Source: Puffinus mauretanicus
Lineage: Eukaryota > Chordata > Aves > Procellariiformes > Procellariidae
Direction of reading: 5' to 3'
Length of the DNA stretch: 64,000 nucleotides
Assembly: GCA_023333565.1 (NCBI GenBank)
Contig: JAJKFH010000209.1
Coordinates: 728,001-792,000 of the forward strand
Position 1 is the first letter of the stretch. Each line of letters starts with the position of its first letter. Below the pieces are notes generated by a model that saw nothing but the letters and a program-made list of their open reading frames with translations, was not told the DNA's origin and searched no databases. A program made the position numbers and the translations under genes. Below, piece after piece: positions 1 through 12,100 of this stretch.

Positions 1-56
1 CCGATGCAACGGATGGCGGGCGCGGCGGTGGGCGGAGCGGGAGGCTGGCTCCCCGC

Positions 57-64
57 TTCCGGAA
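57..64. promoter_or_regulatory. Palindromic ETS-type site
   Basis: The octamer TTCCGGAA is a self-complementary ETS-family core and is typical of CpG-island promoters. It sits 19 bases before the CHR-type hexamer. Binding is inferred from the motif only. Confidence 0.4.
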
Positions 65-82
65 CGGCGGCGGATGTTGGGG

Positions 83-88
83 TTTGAA
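83..88 (+). promoter_or_regulatory. CHR-type cell-cycle element (TTTGAA)
   Basis: TTTGAA matches the canonical cell cycle genes homology region bound by MuvB complexes (DREAM or B-MYB-MuvB), which repress genes in G0/G1 and activate them in G2/M. It stands at the head of a gene named for G2/M expression. A six-base match alone is weak evidence; position and gene identity raise its value. Confidence 0.4.
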
Positions 89-89
89 T

Positions 90-164
90 AGTCTGTCAGT
101 TGGCGCGGGCGGCTCGGCGTCGGGGCGGCCGCCGGGGTGCGTGGTTGGCGGGGCTGCCTTCGGG
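90..164 (+). other. G2E3: Probable non-coding first exon of G2E3 (5' end undetermined)
   Basis: A consensus donor (GTGAGT at 165-170) follows CGGG and could end a 5' UTR exon that splices to the acceptor at 3100. The 5' boundary given is arbitrary because the start site is unknown. If transcription begins before 73, the exon also carries a five-codon upstream ORF (73-90). A second possible donor, GTAAGT at 685, could define a longer or alternative first exon. Confidence 0.4.
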
Positions 165-3100
165 GTGAGTAACGCCTTCAGTGGGCTGAGGCTTTGCCCT
201 GCTGCCTCTGGCCTCGGGGTTGGCGGAGCCTGGGGACAAGGGGGCGAGTGCCGCCTTACAAAGGGCGAGGAGAGGCGGGTGGGGCGTTGAGCCGCTGAAG
301 CGGCAGTTTAAACTGCCGCGGCGGGGGAGCGGGAGCCCCCTGCTTGTCCGTGAGGGGAGCCGAGCGGCGGAGCAACGTGCAACAGCTTCCCACCCGCGCT
401 TTGGGGAGCAGGCGGTGCCTAGCTCCCGCCGCTTGTCGGAGGGCAGGAGGCGGCGGAACAACTAGTCTAGGAGGAAATCTTCCCTCTCTTGCGATCACGC
501 TTCTGGGAGGAAAACTAGCGGGAGGCGAGCAGCTTCCCAGGGAGACTCGCCCGGTGCGGCCCCGGGAGGGAGGCGGGACGGGGGCTGGCTGGCTGGCTCT
601 TTCCACGAAAACTGCCATGGCCGCTGTGCCTTTTAAAAAGACGCCGGTCAGGTTTCGTGGTTGAACCCGTGTGTGACTCGGACAGTAAGTGGCCGCCTGA
701 ATCTTAATCCGTTGGGGTTCCTCGAAACGTGGCGGGAGTTCTGCACCCGCCCGGGTGGTGGTTGCTGAGGGATGGGTTTCTTCCAAGACACGGCGTCGTG
801 TTTTAAACCACGAGATGAGCTGGAGACCCTGTCATATGTGAATTTAGGATACACAGCATGAACGGATGGGATCTGGGAGGGTTCCTTTGTTCGTATGCTA
901 GAGAAAACGTGTACCTGAAACCTTGCCTCTTGGGGTTGTTTTTTGATTTTTATTTTCCCATCTTCTAGTTAAAAAACTCTTAAAAACGTCTTATGTTCTG
1001 GAGCAGAAAAGAGTCTTAGCAAAACCTAAATATCCACTCTGAGGATTTTTTTAGCCTATTTAGGCAAAGTAGATATATTTTATTTACACTCCGGTTTTTA
1101 TAAACACGGGGTGATAATGTGTTCCTGTCTTGCAAATAGACTGATACGGAATTGCTTTGTTCCTGTAGAAAGCCCCGTAGGACTTATGCATGGAGCCTCA
1201 GTGGTTGTTCTCGCATATCTTTTAACTTGCAAATTTGAACTCCGGGTTCATTTCCCTGAAAGAATTTGAGACAAGTAGAAGGAATTGGGGGGGGGAGGAG
1301 GGAGGAGGGTAGCGATTTTTTTTCTCTTTTGCTGGAGCCAGGGAAAGGTAGGAAGTTGTTTTTCTTGGTTCCAGCCACATATGTGCTTTCTCCACCTGGT
1401 AGGGCTTTGTACAACACGCTGAGGTGAAAATCTGGTCTTGTGTGGTTATATATAGATTGTTTCTTTGTTGTATTACCCTATTAGATTCAGGACTGTGAAA
1501 CTGACAGTGACCATTCTTGGGAAATCCCGAAGAGAAGAGAATGCTTGTCTTTTGCTCCCCCTGTACCTGATTAAGTATATTTATTTTTTGTAATTTTGAA
1601 AGAGGGAAGTGTGTTTCTGGGAAAACTGGAACCTGGAACCAATTATTTCGTCTGACTGTCGCTGCAGTGTGTGTTCCTGAGAGCCTCTTGACCTAATTTG
1701 GTTGCAGCGTTGTTTATTTTTTGTTTGTTTTCCTTTTAGACTGTTTTCTGGCAAAGGTCTTTTGTGTACGAATACTCCGGTTCTCTAACAAAGTGCAATG
1801 GCGTAGAGCAGTTGCCTTATGCCTGAGACTTCTGCCTCCCTTTTTTTTTTCTTTCTCAATACAACTCCTTTCCTAAAACTCCAGTAAAAACTGCAGTACT
1901 TTATTTGCAATGGTTTGGATTAGCCTGAGGTTTGTTCCTGAAGCCTGTACCTGGCAGTCATCTAAACTGTAAATACCAAAACTCCGATAGCTCGGAGTCT
2001 GTCAGCCTTCTGGTTTGGACATTGGATTTGTTACCGGCTGCCTCCGTGCTCACTTCGGGTGTGTGAAGGAAGTTGTCCGCCTACCTGTGGGGTCAAGCAT
2101 GGACCTGCAGGCAATCACCCGCGATTCTTGTCTTGCAAAGCTTATGTAATGCTTTCTCCAGCTTCCGAAGAGAAGGCAAGTCAAAGATCTGTTCCAAAGA
2201 TACGTTCCTAAAAGGAGTTCTACTTTGCACTAGAGAAAGAATAATCATCTTAGTGCTGCGCTGAAGAACCATGTATTTTTTTATGTTTTTTCCAAGGTGG
2301 GCTAGGATGCATGGTGTGGCACACAGTAAAGGCCAGCTCCCAGTATATCCATATTAATGTATCTTGAGGATCTAATTTTTAGGGGCATGTGATGTTTGAA
2401 AGAAATGCGGGTTAGGTCAATGTTTCTAAATAAATTACTCTCCACTTCAGAATGTAAAATACATAGTTCTAAATGGTGTAAAATCCTCTGTATGCATGTC
2501 CCTGGTTTGGATTCCTCACCAATTTTTTTTTTTTTTTTTTGCCTTCAGATAAGGATTTCTTTGGGTAGGCCAGGATCCTGTATTTTCTCCAAACAATGGA
2601 GACTATCTTCATAGTTATGTCAATATCCTACCCAGTTAATTTTTTTCTTCCAAGTTCCTCACATTAATATAATCTTTATTTGAGCAGGAGTCACTGCCAC
2701 TTCCTTGGTTGTCCTTGGATAGTTATTTTTGATGTTTAAAATAACTACAAACTCTTTTGTACGATTAAGTCTATATGTAACTAGCTGTTGCATTGGACTT
2801 TTTTATTTTCTCTTCCAAAAATAAAATATCTTGTTTGAGAGTTTGGGAAAATAGTTAAAAGTTGCTACGTTTCATTGGTCTGGGAATATTTTTTCTGAAC
2901 ATTTGCAGCCTGCTTTCTGAACCCCTATCTCTCACAATAACGGTTGAATTATAATATATTTTTGTTCTTGATCCCATTTTTACTTTACTGAGTTTGGTTT
3001 TTTTTTTCAATTTAAAATAAAGTAAAATATAAAAGTGGTATATAATGGTCATTATTAATGCACTAGATATATTTAACACCTCATATCTTTTTCATGACAG
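165..3100 (+). other. G2E3: G2E3 intron 1
   Basis: The intron starts in the CpG island and becomes AT-rich from about 850. A T18 run lies at 2523-2540. No RNA gene, retroelement or conserved coding segment was recognised. It ends at a TTTTTCATGACAG acceptor before the start-codon exon. Confidence 0.5.
300..319. other. 20-bp perfect palindrome in the CpG island
   Basis: The sequence GCGGCAGTTT is followed directly by its exact reverse complement, giving a 20-bp inverted repeat without a spacer and centred on TTTAAA. No known protein site is assigned. It lies just after the proposed first exon, in intron 1. Confidence 0.8.
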
Positions 3101-3156
3101 ACAGCCAGAAGAACTCAAGATGAGTAAAAATAATAATTTTGACATTCAAAGTCCAT
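3101..3156 (+). CDS. G2E3: G2E3 exon 2 (first coding; start codon at 3120)
   Basis: The exon carries 19 nt of 5' UTR after the acceptor at 3099-3100, then ATG at 3120 and 12 codons plus one base. It ends at CCAT|GTAAGT. The encoded N-terminus ([12 protein letters not shown]) is the least conserved part of the protein and precedes the first zinc-binding pair. The next intron (3157-4196) shows nothing recognisable. Confidence 0.85.
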
Positions 3157-6100
3157 GTAAGTAAGGTTTTTATTAAATAGTTATAGAAATCTTTAATCTG
3201 CATATATAATAACAATTATAACTTGCTTTATTTGGGCTCAAAGAACAGGTGGATTTTCAGTAATCAAATTGTGTTGGAACCACTTGTCTCAGGGAATGAA
3301 AAAAAAAAACAACTTGTAAACTTCCTTGGATTTGTTTGCTGTAATTGGACTATTTAAAAATACTCTCTTCTGCAGATGTTTTAAGAAAGTAACCTTGGGA
3401 ATTCAGCTGCCAAATCTCACACAGCTGTGTTTGAGATGTATCATTCAAGACTTTCTTAGGCTGAAGCAGTACCTCTATTCTCATCACTACTGTGACTGTT
3501 CTTGATGTTAGAATATTGAAAATGTTTCTTATAAATCTATTGAGAATTGAAGGGAAGATATTAAATGTCTGTGGAAGTATGTTAGTGGGCTGGGAACTGC
3601 AGAAATGGGGAAATCCTCAAGGTTTTAGTTGACTCCAATGTTGTCTCAAATCCTTGAATGTTTTGAAACTAGCATACATTTTAAAAGCACTGGTAGCATA
3701 TGACTTGATACAGTCAGGATACCATTCCTATGCTTTTCACAAAGATTATCACAGAGGTATACAAAGAAACAGTTAAGTTGCTTCATGGATTCTAATATGG
3801 TGATGTCTTCATGTACAATACTAAAAACAATTAGATGAGATATTTCACACGCATCTGGACATTGTTGGCCATTTGATAATGTTCTTTGGGTGTTTTGGGA
3901 CGAACAGTTGGGAGCACAATCGGCTTGGGAATTTAGCTTGGGTGATAGCCCTCTCCTGAATCAGCAGGCAGGTGAAGTATTTTTTTTTTTAGGAACTAGA
4001 GAAGGAACAAATAGTATCCTCTTCTGTATTTACTATGGAATTCAACATTAAGGAGAGAGGGATATCTGCTGTCCTTTATCCCATAATCTACTTCAAGATG
4101 CATGTGATTAAAAAAGATGAAAGTTACTGCTGTACAGCTGATCCATAGTAATTCCAGTACATTCACTGTGATTATAAACATGATTCTACATTTTAGTCTG
4201 TGTTCTCTGTGGACGGACAGATGACTGCCCTGAAAAGTATGGAGAAAAAAGGACCTATGTGGAACACAATCTCACTGTTCATTATTACTGTTTGGTAAGA
4301 ATGTGGTATTGATCTTGGAGATTGTCTGTTTTAACTGGGGGGAAAAAGAAAAGTAAATGCAACAAGTATTAATTAGTAATAATCTGTCCAAACAGTTGTG
4401 ATAACAGTTGTGTTGTTGTAAAGCTTGAACTGGCAGCTCTAACTTGTAGCCTTGAAGGCTTGTACTTGTCAGGTGCAGCAGATGAAATAAATAAATCCCA
4501 ACAAGCCTTTATTCAAAGCTAAATTCTGTTCATGACCTGTTTAAATGAATTACTGAGTTAATTCTCCCAGCCTATCATAGCAATGAAGGTACATGTTAAG
4601 AGAAAGGGAAGAGATTGCACCTACATATTTGCTTCTATGAAAGAAGAGTAGTTTCAAAATTTGGAATGTGAAAATTCCATGCCGTGTGGACAAATTAGAG
4701 AAGAGAGTTCTTTTTTTTTCTCGTTTCTCACTACTTCTTGTTCGGCTGTGAGTTATTCTCTGACATTACATAGGACATTGTAACACTTAAAAAATAGTTC
4801 GACTTTTCAGTTCAGTAATATGTACCCTACTGATCATATACAGCTACTGTATCACTATTTAGTAAAAGCTATAGATATAAACTACAGTTGAGTATCTCTT
4901 GTTATCACACTTGTGATCTCTTGTTATCACACTTCCAAGATTCGTATTCTTAAAGGTATACTTAAACTACCTTTCAAACTCTGAATTTTTGCAGGTCTTT
5001 AAAATAGTATGGCTACTTTAAAAAAAAAATCAGTTTTTTTTGTTTGTTAATAAATACAGTTTGAATTTTTTTCCCACATTTCAAAAAACAGTCTCAAGAA
5101 TATCAGGAACAATTGAGGGTTTTGTTTGTTTTCTCAACCAGTTCTTTAAAGATTGTGTTGATTGCAGATGGCTTCATAGGTTGGATATTGAATCCTTCAA
5201 AGACTAGGCAGAGTGGAAGTTTTCTGAAGTTACATACAGATACAATGTTTTTTTTCTTAAATAAATTTTAAGCATCTGTAAGGAAATTTAGGTCTGTTGG
5301 TGATAATTTTGTCTCATACATAAGGCCATATAAAATGATAGGGAAAAAGTCCTGATTTTGTTTTTATTTAATTCTTCTCTGAAGTGAATTACTTTTCCTC
5401 TTAGGTTGCACTTCAGTACAGATACTTCCTACTGTGCTTCATTATCTCCACAGCAGAATTGTCATTCACGTTAACTAAACTAATTTAATTTTACTTCCTC
5501 TGAAGCTTTACGTGCTGAAAGTAATTGTTTGACATTATCTGAATAGTTCGTATACTTCAAAAAGGAAGGTAAAATACACCATCTTGGGCCCTACAGTATT
5601 ACATGAGACTTTGATGTTATGAAATATTTATTTTCATGTTACTGGTTACTATTCCCTATTGTGTCATATCAGACAAAAATGTATAGATATTTTGGATCAG
5701 TTTTTTAATCATTAAAATGTTTGCACACAAGCTTTCTTAGACTAAACTTCTCTCTTACTTGACAAACGCAATGTAGGTAATTTTAAATCTTTTGGTAGGT
5801 GGATGTTTTAAAATACTTAATTTGTTTTCATAGTTGATGTCAAGTGGCATTTGGCAGAGAGGGGAGGAAGATGAAGGTGTAGATGGATTCTTAATCACGG
5901 ATATTAGAAAAGAAGTAAATAGAGCTGCAAAACTGGTAAGAATGAGGTCTTTGGTATTTACAAGGGAAACAAAAGTAACTTTTAAGCGCACTTGGTATCA
6001 CCTGTCAGGTTTGTTTTGTTCTTTCTCCAATGGGCAGTGTGCTGAGCCCATTCAAACATCTGAATTTTACATTTAAGTATCAAGTATATTGGGTTCGTGG

Positions 6101-9100
6101 AAGCCACAAGGAACAATAAAACCTGCAGAAGTTTGCTAATATTTTTATTTCCTGGGTGTGTTGCAGATAAATGAATAAGAGCAAATTACACACGCATAAT
6201 ATGTCATGACATCATGCTGAGCCTCAAGCTGACATTATGTAATTTTATAGATGCAACTAAACTATAGGTACTGGTAAAATAACTTGTATTTTGGCTTACG
6301 TGTCACAAGTCAACATGCATATAAAACAATACATAATCAAAGTCTGTGAAATAACTATATATCTTTACTCTTTGAAATAGAGCTAAAACACAATAGTCTT
6401 GTCACAGTTACAATCTATTGGCTGATTCTTACACACTTTATAATTTTTCTATTGGTTTAACTCCTGTAATTTTACTTGGACTTTAGGTGTTAATATTCTG
6501 TTTCTAAAACAAATTATTCCTAGAAATGTAATATCTGTAAGAAAAAGGGTGCTTCAATTGGATGTGTAGCTCCCAAATGCAAACGAAGTTACCATTTTCC
6601 TTGTGGGATACAAAAGGAATGTATTTTCCAGTTCATGGAAGACTTCAGGTAAGTTCTGGGGTTTTGTTGCTTTTTCATTTTCAATTCATTATGTTTATAC
6701 AGGAGGTGATTTGTTTTTTCATGGGTTGTCACTGGATAGGCTGTTAATTATAAATTACATCCAGGTTATCTAAGAAAAAATATCTGATTTGTGGAAATCA
6801 TGAAGGCCAAGCAGTTATATGGCATACCTAGTACCTATAAACTAAATTCTCAAAAATCTTAAAGATATAATTTTATGCTTCTACAAGTAGTTAAATTGTT
6901 TATAAAATTGAGCATTAAATCCTAAACTCTGACATAAACTGCAAAATGGTTGGTTTTGGTTTTTTGGTTGTCTACCTCCTGTGCCTTTGTTGAAATGGCA
7001 ATGGTTTGGCTGCCTATCTCTCTCAGCAGTCAAAACACACTGTACGCCATTCTGTCGTATTTCGAAGCACAAGACTTCTAGATCTGCTTATTAGAGATGG
7101 ACTGCAGGAGAAACGGGTTTAATATCAAATGTCTAAAATGTTTTATTTTCTTTTACTATCATCTGTCTAGCATCTTGGCTATAGTCAAAATACTCTTGAG
7201 TACATTTGATAACGGCTTTATTCTGCCTACTGTAAGCTGAGTTTGTAGGGTGGGTGGATTGAAGTCTGGCAGGCACTTCTTAAATAAATGACCCGTATTA
7301 CGTCAAGCACATGTAAAAATAATGCATTTTCAGAAAGGTTTCTTCTAGAGCTGCATTTCTTGGCTGTCTTATTTCTTTGAAAATGTGCTAAATTATAAAA
7401 TTTACCACGCTACCTAGACTCTGCAGAATCAATATGCAAACTCAAAATTGCTCCTTTAATGTCACGGTAACAGTGAAATATAGGAAGAACTTGAGGTTCT
7501 GAGGTAAGGAAACGCATTATTTGGACCAAAAGAAGTTTTGAGAGAAAGGGGGTATATGATCTCTGTAATTTACAGAGCATCAGTTGGCAACACGCTTCTT
7601 CCTTACTATTGTTCTATTGGCTTACTCTTTTAGGTACATAATTTGTTTACATGTGTGTTGTGGTTTAACCCTGATAGGCAGCAGAGCACCACACAGCTGC
7701 TTGCTCACTACCCCCAGCGGGTCGGGGAGAGAATTGGAAGGGTAAAAGTGAGAAAACTCATGGGTTGAGATAAAGGCAGTTTAATAGGGAAAGCAACAGC
7801 TGCATGCACAAGCAAAGCAAAATAAGGAATTCATTTACTGCTTCCCATCAACAGGCAGGTGTTCAGCTATTTCCAGGAAAGCAGGGCTCCATCATGTGTA
7901 AGTTACTCGGGAAGACAAATGCTTTAACCCCGAACGTCTCCCCCTCCTCCTTCTTTCCCCCAGTTTTATTGCTGAGCTTGATGTCGTGGTGTGGAATATC
8001 CCTTTGGTCAGTTGGGGTCAGCTGTCCTGGCTGTGTCCCCTCCCAACTTCTTGTGCACCCCCACACTCGCTGGTGGGGCAGTGTGAGAAGCAGAAAAGGC
8101 CTTGGCTCTGTGTAAGCACTGCTCTGCAATAACAAAAACATCTCTATATTATCAACACTGTTTTCAGCACAAATCCAAAACATAGCCCCATACTAGCTTC
8201 TATGAAGAAAACTAACTGTATCCCAGCCAAAACCAGTACTTGTCTGCCTTTTTATTTTGTTGCACAGCGTTTATTCATGAAAAACAGATATAATAGGGAA
8301 TTCATTTTGATATCTTCAAATTTTATAAGGAAGGTTCTTAAAATGTTGTTTTGATAAGGGAACCTTAAATTATTATTTTTAGATCTTACTGTTGGGAACA
8401 TAAACCAGTCCAAAAGTTTCCAGATAAAGAATCTAGAGGAACTTCACAGTGTACAATATGCCTGGATTTGGTTGAACAGCTTCCGCTGTACACTGTATTG
8501 AAAAGTCCCTGCTGTAAAAATGCTTGGTTTCATCGAGAATGCTTGCAGGTAACACAGGTTCTCCATTTCTTTTCTCTTTGCATCCACAGAGATCACATTT
8601 CTGTTGTATTTAAGAGTAATGGAACAGTTGCTTAAAACTGTGTAAAATTGCTTAGGGATAATGTAGGCAGTAAGTATGGAAATATACTAGGTTTGAAGGA
8701 CAATGCTAAAATTGTGTTTTGGACACTAGTGTCTTACAAGAAGAATTTTTTTTTATGCTATTCATTTCCACCCCCTCCATGTTTCTGCAAGTGTGATACA
8801 CTTCATGCCTTTAGTTATTTTTAGGAACTGAAGTCCACCCTAGGTAGTTGCCATCTTGCAAGTCATTGTGTGCAGAATCTAAATGCTAAAGATGTCATTT
8901 ATCCATCATCAGTTCTCTTTGCTTAAGTCCAGAGCTGGAAAAAATTATAAGGTGCTTTTTGTAAACTCATTCTAGATCTGGAGAGGTTGACTGAAAAGGA
9001 TTGTGCTTTTGTTTATGAACCTGATTCTAGCATGTGAGCTCTTATCCTTTAAAGGAAGAGAAAATGCTCGCCATTTGCTTCAATGTCAAGTGACATCATG

Positions 9101-12100
9101 ATAGGTGTCAGCTTTAACATCCATGTCAGCACAGTATCCATGAATGTAATGGTTATAGATATTAAGGCATTATTTATTGTCACCCTAAGGATAGTAGTAA
9201 TTCAATAATTGGTTTGGTTTTTGTTGTGTTTTTTTTTCTTGACACAGTATCAAGCTTTGAGTGCTGGGATATTTTTCTTTAGGTGCACAGTATGTAATAA
9301 CAAGGACAAATTTCAGAAAGAAATGTTGAGAATGGGCATACACATTCCAGAAAAGTAAGTAATTTTGTAAATAATCACTCTTCTACAAAAATTTTGGTAG
9401 GGTGTTAAAACCATTTTTTATTTATTCTATAGAACTGCATCTATTAATATGTGAAACTTCGGTTCTATGGTAGAATTGTTTGGTTTGGTAAGGAGTAGCC
9501 TGTTTCTTTTAAGTTATGCATAAATATTGTTAAAGGCCAAATTAGTTATCTCAAATATAAAGCAGGAAGCTCTGAAAAGTCATTTTTAATGCCATGATTC
9601 AACCAGGGACCTATTTAAAAGATCTCTTCTTAAATACAATAATTTCACATTAACATAGAGGTTGCTGAGAAGTGTGTTTTCTGTGCCCTGGTTTTTAAAT
9701 TATCTGAATTTCTGTCCAGACAGTGTTATAATCAACTGATTACTCAGTCATACAGCTTCCATCTTCTCCCAAGGGATTGCTAAGGATATGTTTAGTATAA
9801 CAATTGCTTCTAAAAATCTGAGCTGTTTTTCATAAGTTTCCACCATTTGATGGGGCTCAAAATAAGACAGAAAGTGATCAGAATTATGTTTCTTTGTTAG
9901 AAGTCTTATTCTTTAATAACTATTAGTCTCTTCAGAGACTGCCATTAACTCCTTCCGGAGACAGAAGCTCAAGATTTTGGAGAGGAAGAAGAGTCAAAAT
10001 ACTTGATGAACTTTGCCGTACTGGCCTGGAAAATTCTGAGTTACTTCTACTCAAGTTACCACTGAAAATGCTCTCATGAGACTGCCAAAACAAATATCCA
10101 TGTCTGCTGTGAGAGAGAAAGCGGAGTAATATGAAACAGAGCAAACATGCACTGAGGTCATGCGAAAAATAATAAATACTTTAATCAAAGTAACTGTATG
10201 CAAGAAAATGTCTGTCTGTGTATTTATAGTATTTTTGTTCCTAGACTTTTTTCTTCCCCCTCTCACTTGTCTAGCTGTTGCCTAGAACATTACATGATTG
10301 AAATATCTTCGTGTGGTTATTACATACATCTTTTCCAAAGACAGAGTAACCTATTTAAACAATCGGAAATACAGTTGCAATAACAGATCTTCTCCCTTGT
10401 TTATAGGGACGCATCTTGGGAACTTGAAGAGAATGCATATCAAGACCTACTGCAATGTTATCAACACTGTGACATTAAAAGATGCCTCTGCAAGAAAGGA
10501 AGAGACTATAATGAACCTGATAGGTATGACACTTTTGCAGGAAGGTATAACCTATGATGGAATAGTTCTTTTGGTGGTTTTTTTTTTTATTTAAATGCTT
10601 TAATACTTTTCAACATCAGGTTTTAATGTCGAGTCAAGACACTGTGTCCAAATAAAATGTTTGTTTTACTCCCTATAATCATAATATTTCAATACTAATT
10701 TTCTTTAATTTAATCAGGTTATAAAAGCCAAGAAAACCAAACCAATCGATTATCAGTTATCTTGTCCTTATTCTCATTTGATACAGAGCTGAAGTAGAAT
10801 TTATACACGCACATAACATGTAGAATAGCATGTGCCTAAACTAATGTTGTCTATCTCTCATTCAAAGCTTAATTCAGCAATCTAATAATTGTTAGAATAC
10901 TTAATACCTTTATAAGAAATTCATTGAAGTACTAGACTTAGCTGAAAAATAACTAACTGTGTAAAATCAATCTAGCTGCAAGCTATCCCTCTGCATGCAA
11001 ATGGCAGCTAGAATATTGTTGATAGCTTAGTGAGAGGCTTGAGTGATCATGTAAAAGGCTTTATTCTGCTCTACCACTTGCGTAATTTTTGATTAACAAG
11101 TTCATTTTCTGCATTCTTTTTTGTTTTATTTGTGTGCTGCTGAAATGTATATCTTCCATTGGCGTGAGTATACTCAAAGCTGTCAGAGCCCCTGCTTTGA
11201 AGACTTGTTTCTATAGTACTGTGGTAGGTTACTCCCTGTAGACATTAACTTTGCTTTGTACCAAACATTGCTTGGTGCATTCATGGTATGTGTGCACCTC
11301 AGGATTTACTTTGCCTTTAAGAGTTGTACCTTAGGCTTCCAATATTTGAACTAATATCAGTTGCATTGTTCCATTGCATGTTTAAGCAAAATTGAAGAAA
11401 CCTAGACAAAAACCTAACAGATAACTTAAACACTGTCATTAATGAAGAGTCTTATTTAGAATGTGTAAGAATAATCAGATATGCTCCTTTAAGAAATATA
11501 CCATTTGGAAAGCTGAATGGTGGATACCCATAAAATACAGAGGATGTTGCTGACCGGCAATATGAAAATATTGACTGCAAGCTATTGACTTCAAGGCAGG
11601 GGAGCACACTAAGTCATAGCCTCTTTCAATACAAGGTGCTGGAACACAGGTAGCTCTTTTTTTTTCTTGTTGCAGCCAGGAATTGTGAGTACATCGTGTC
11701 TGAAGAAAGTTCCCCTTGATTATATACAGTCCTACCAGATTGATAAAATTATGCTTTGTCAGTTTAGTTTCTGGATTACACTTACTGTTGAATATTCTTT
11801 GTTTTAACTAGCCTCAGTCTTCTGTCTAATTCTAAATATGTAAGTTTTTAATTTTAGTAAATGGGAAATAAAGCGTTGTCAGTGTTGTGGTTCCCGTGGA
11901 ACTCATTTGGCCTGTTCATCTATGAAGTCATGGGAGCAAAACTGGGAGTGCATGGAATGCAGAAGTATCTTTGCAAAATCAGGTAAAGTTATGGATGTGA
12001 CAGTGACTTCTTAAAGTGATAAATTTTAATACTATGTATTTTACAGATAGCAAATGCACTAAATTAATATAATTTAATCATACAGGGAACTATAGCAAAC

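Larger units (their letters stand above)
1..760 (+). promoter_or_regulatory. G2E3: CpG-rich promoter region of G2E3
   Basis: The stretch is GC-rich and dense in CpG, in sharp contrast with the AT-rich sequence from about 850 on. It lies upstream of the first G2E3 coding exon and fits a CpG-island promoter. A GC box (GGGCGGAGC, 30-38), a palindromic ETS-type site (TTCCGGAA, 57-64) and a CHR-type hexamer (TTTGAA, 83-88) cluster in the first 90 bases. The open frames in this stretch look like chance products of high GC. The transcription start cannot be fixed from sequence alone. Confidence 0.75.

Noticed and set aside
84..854. Overlapping open frames in the first 850 bases on both strands
   Set aside because: Same compositional effect in the G2E3 CpG island; no recognisable domain and no support from splice-frame continuity.
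7804..8183. Two ~105-codon open frames on opposite strands in G2E3 intron 5
   Set aside because: Both lie within the non-coding solo LTR at 7656-8240.
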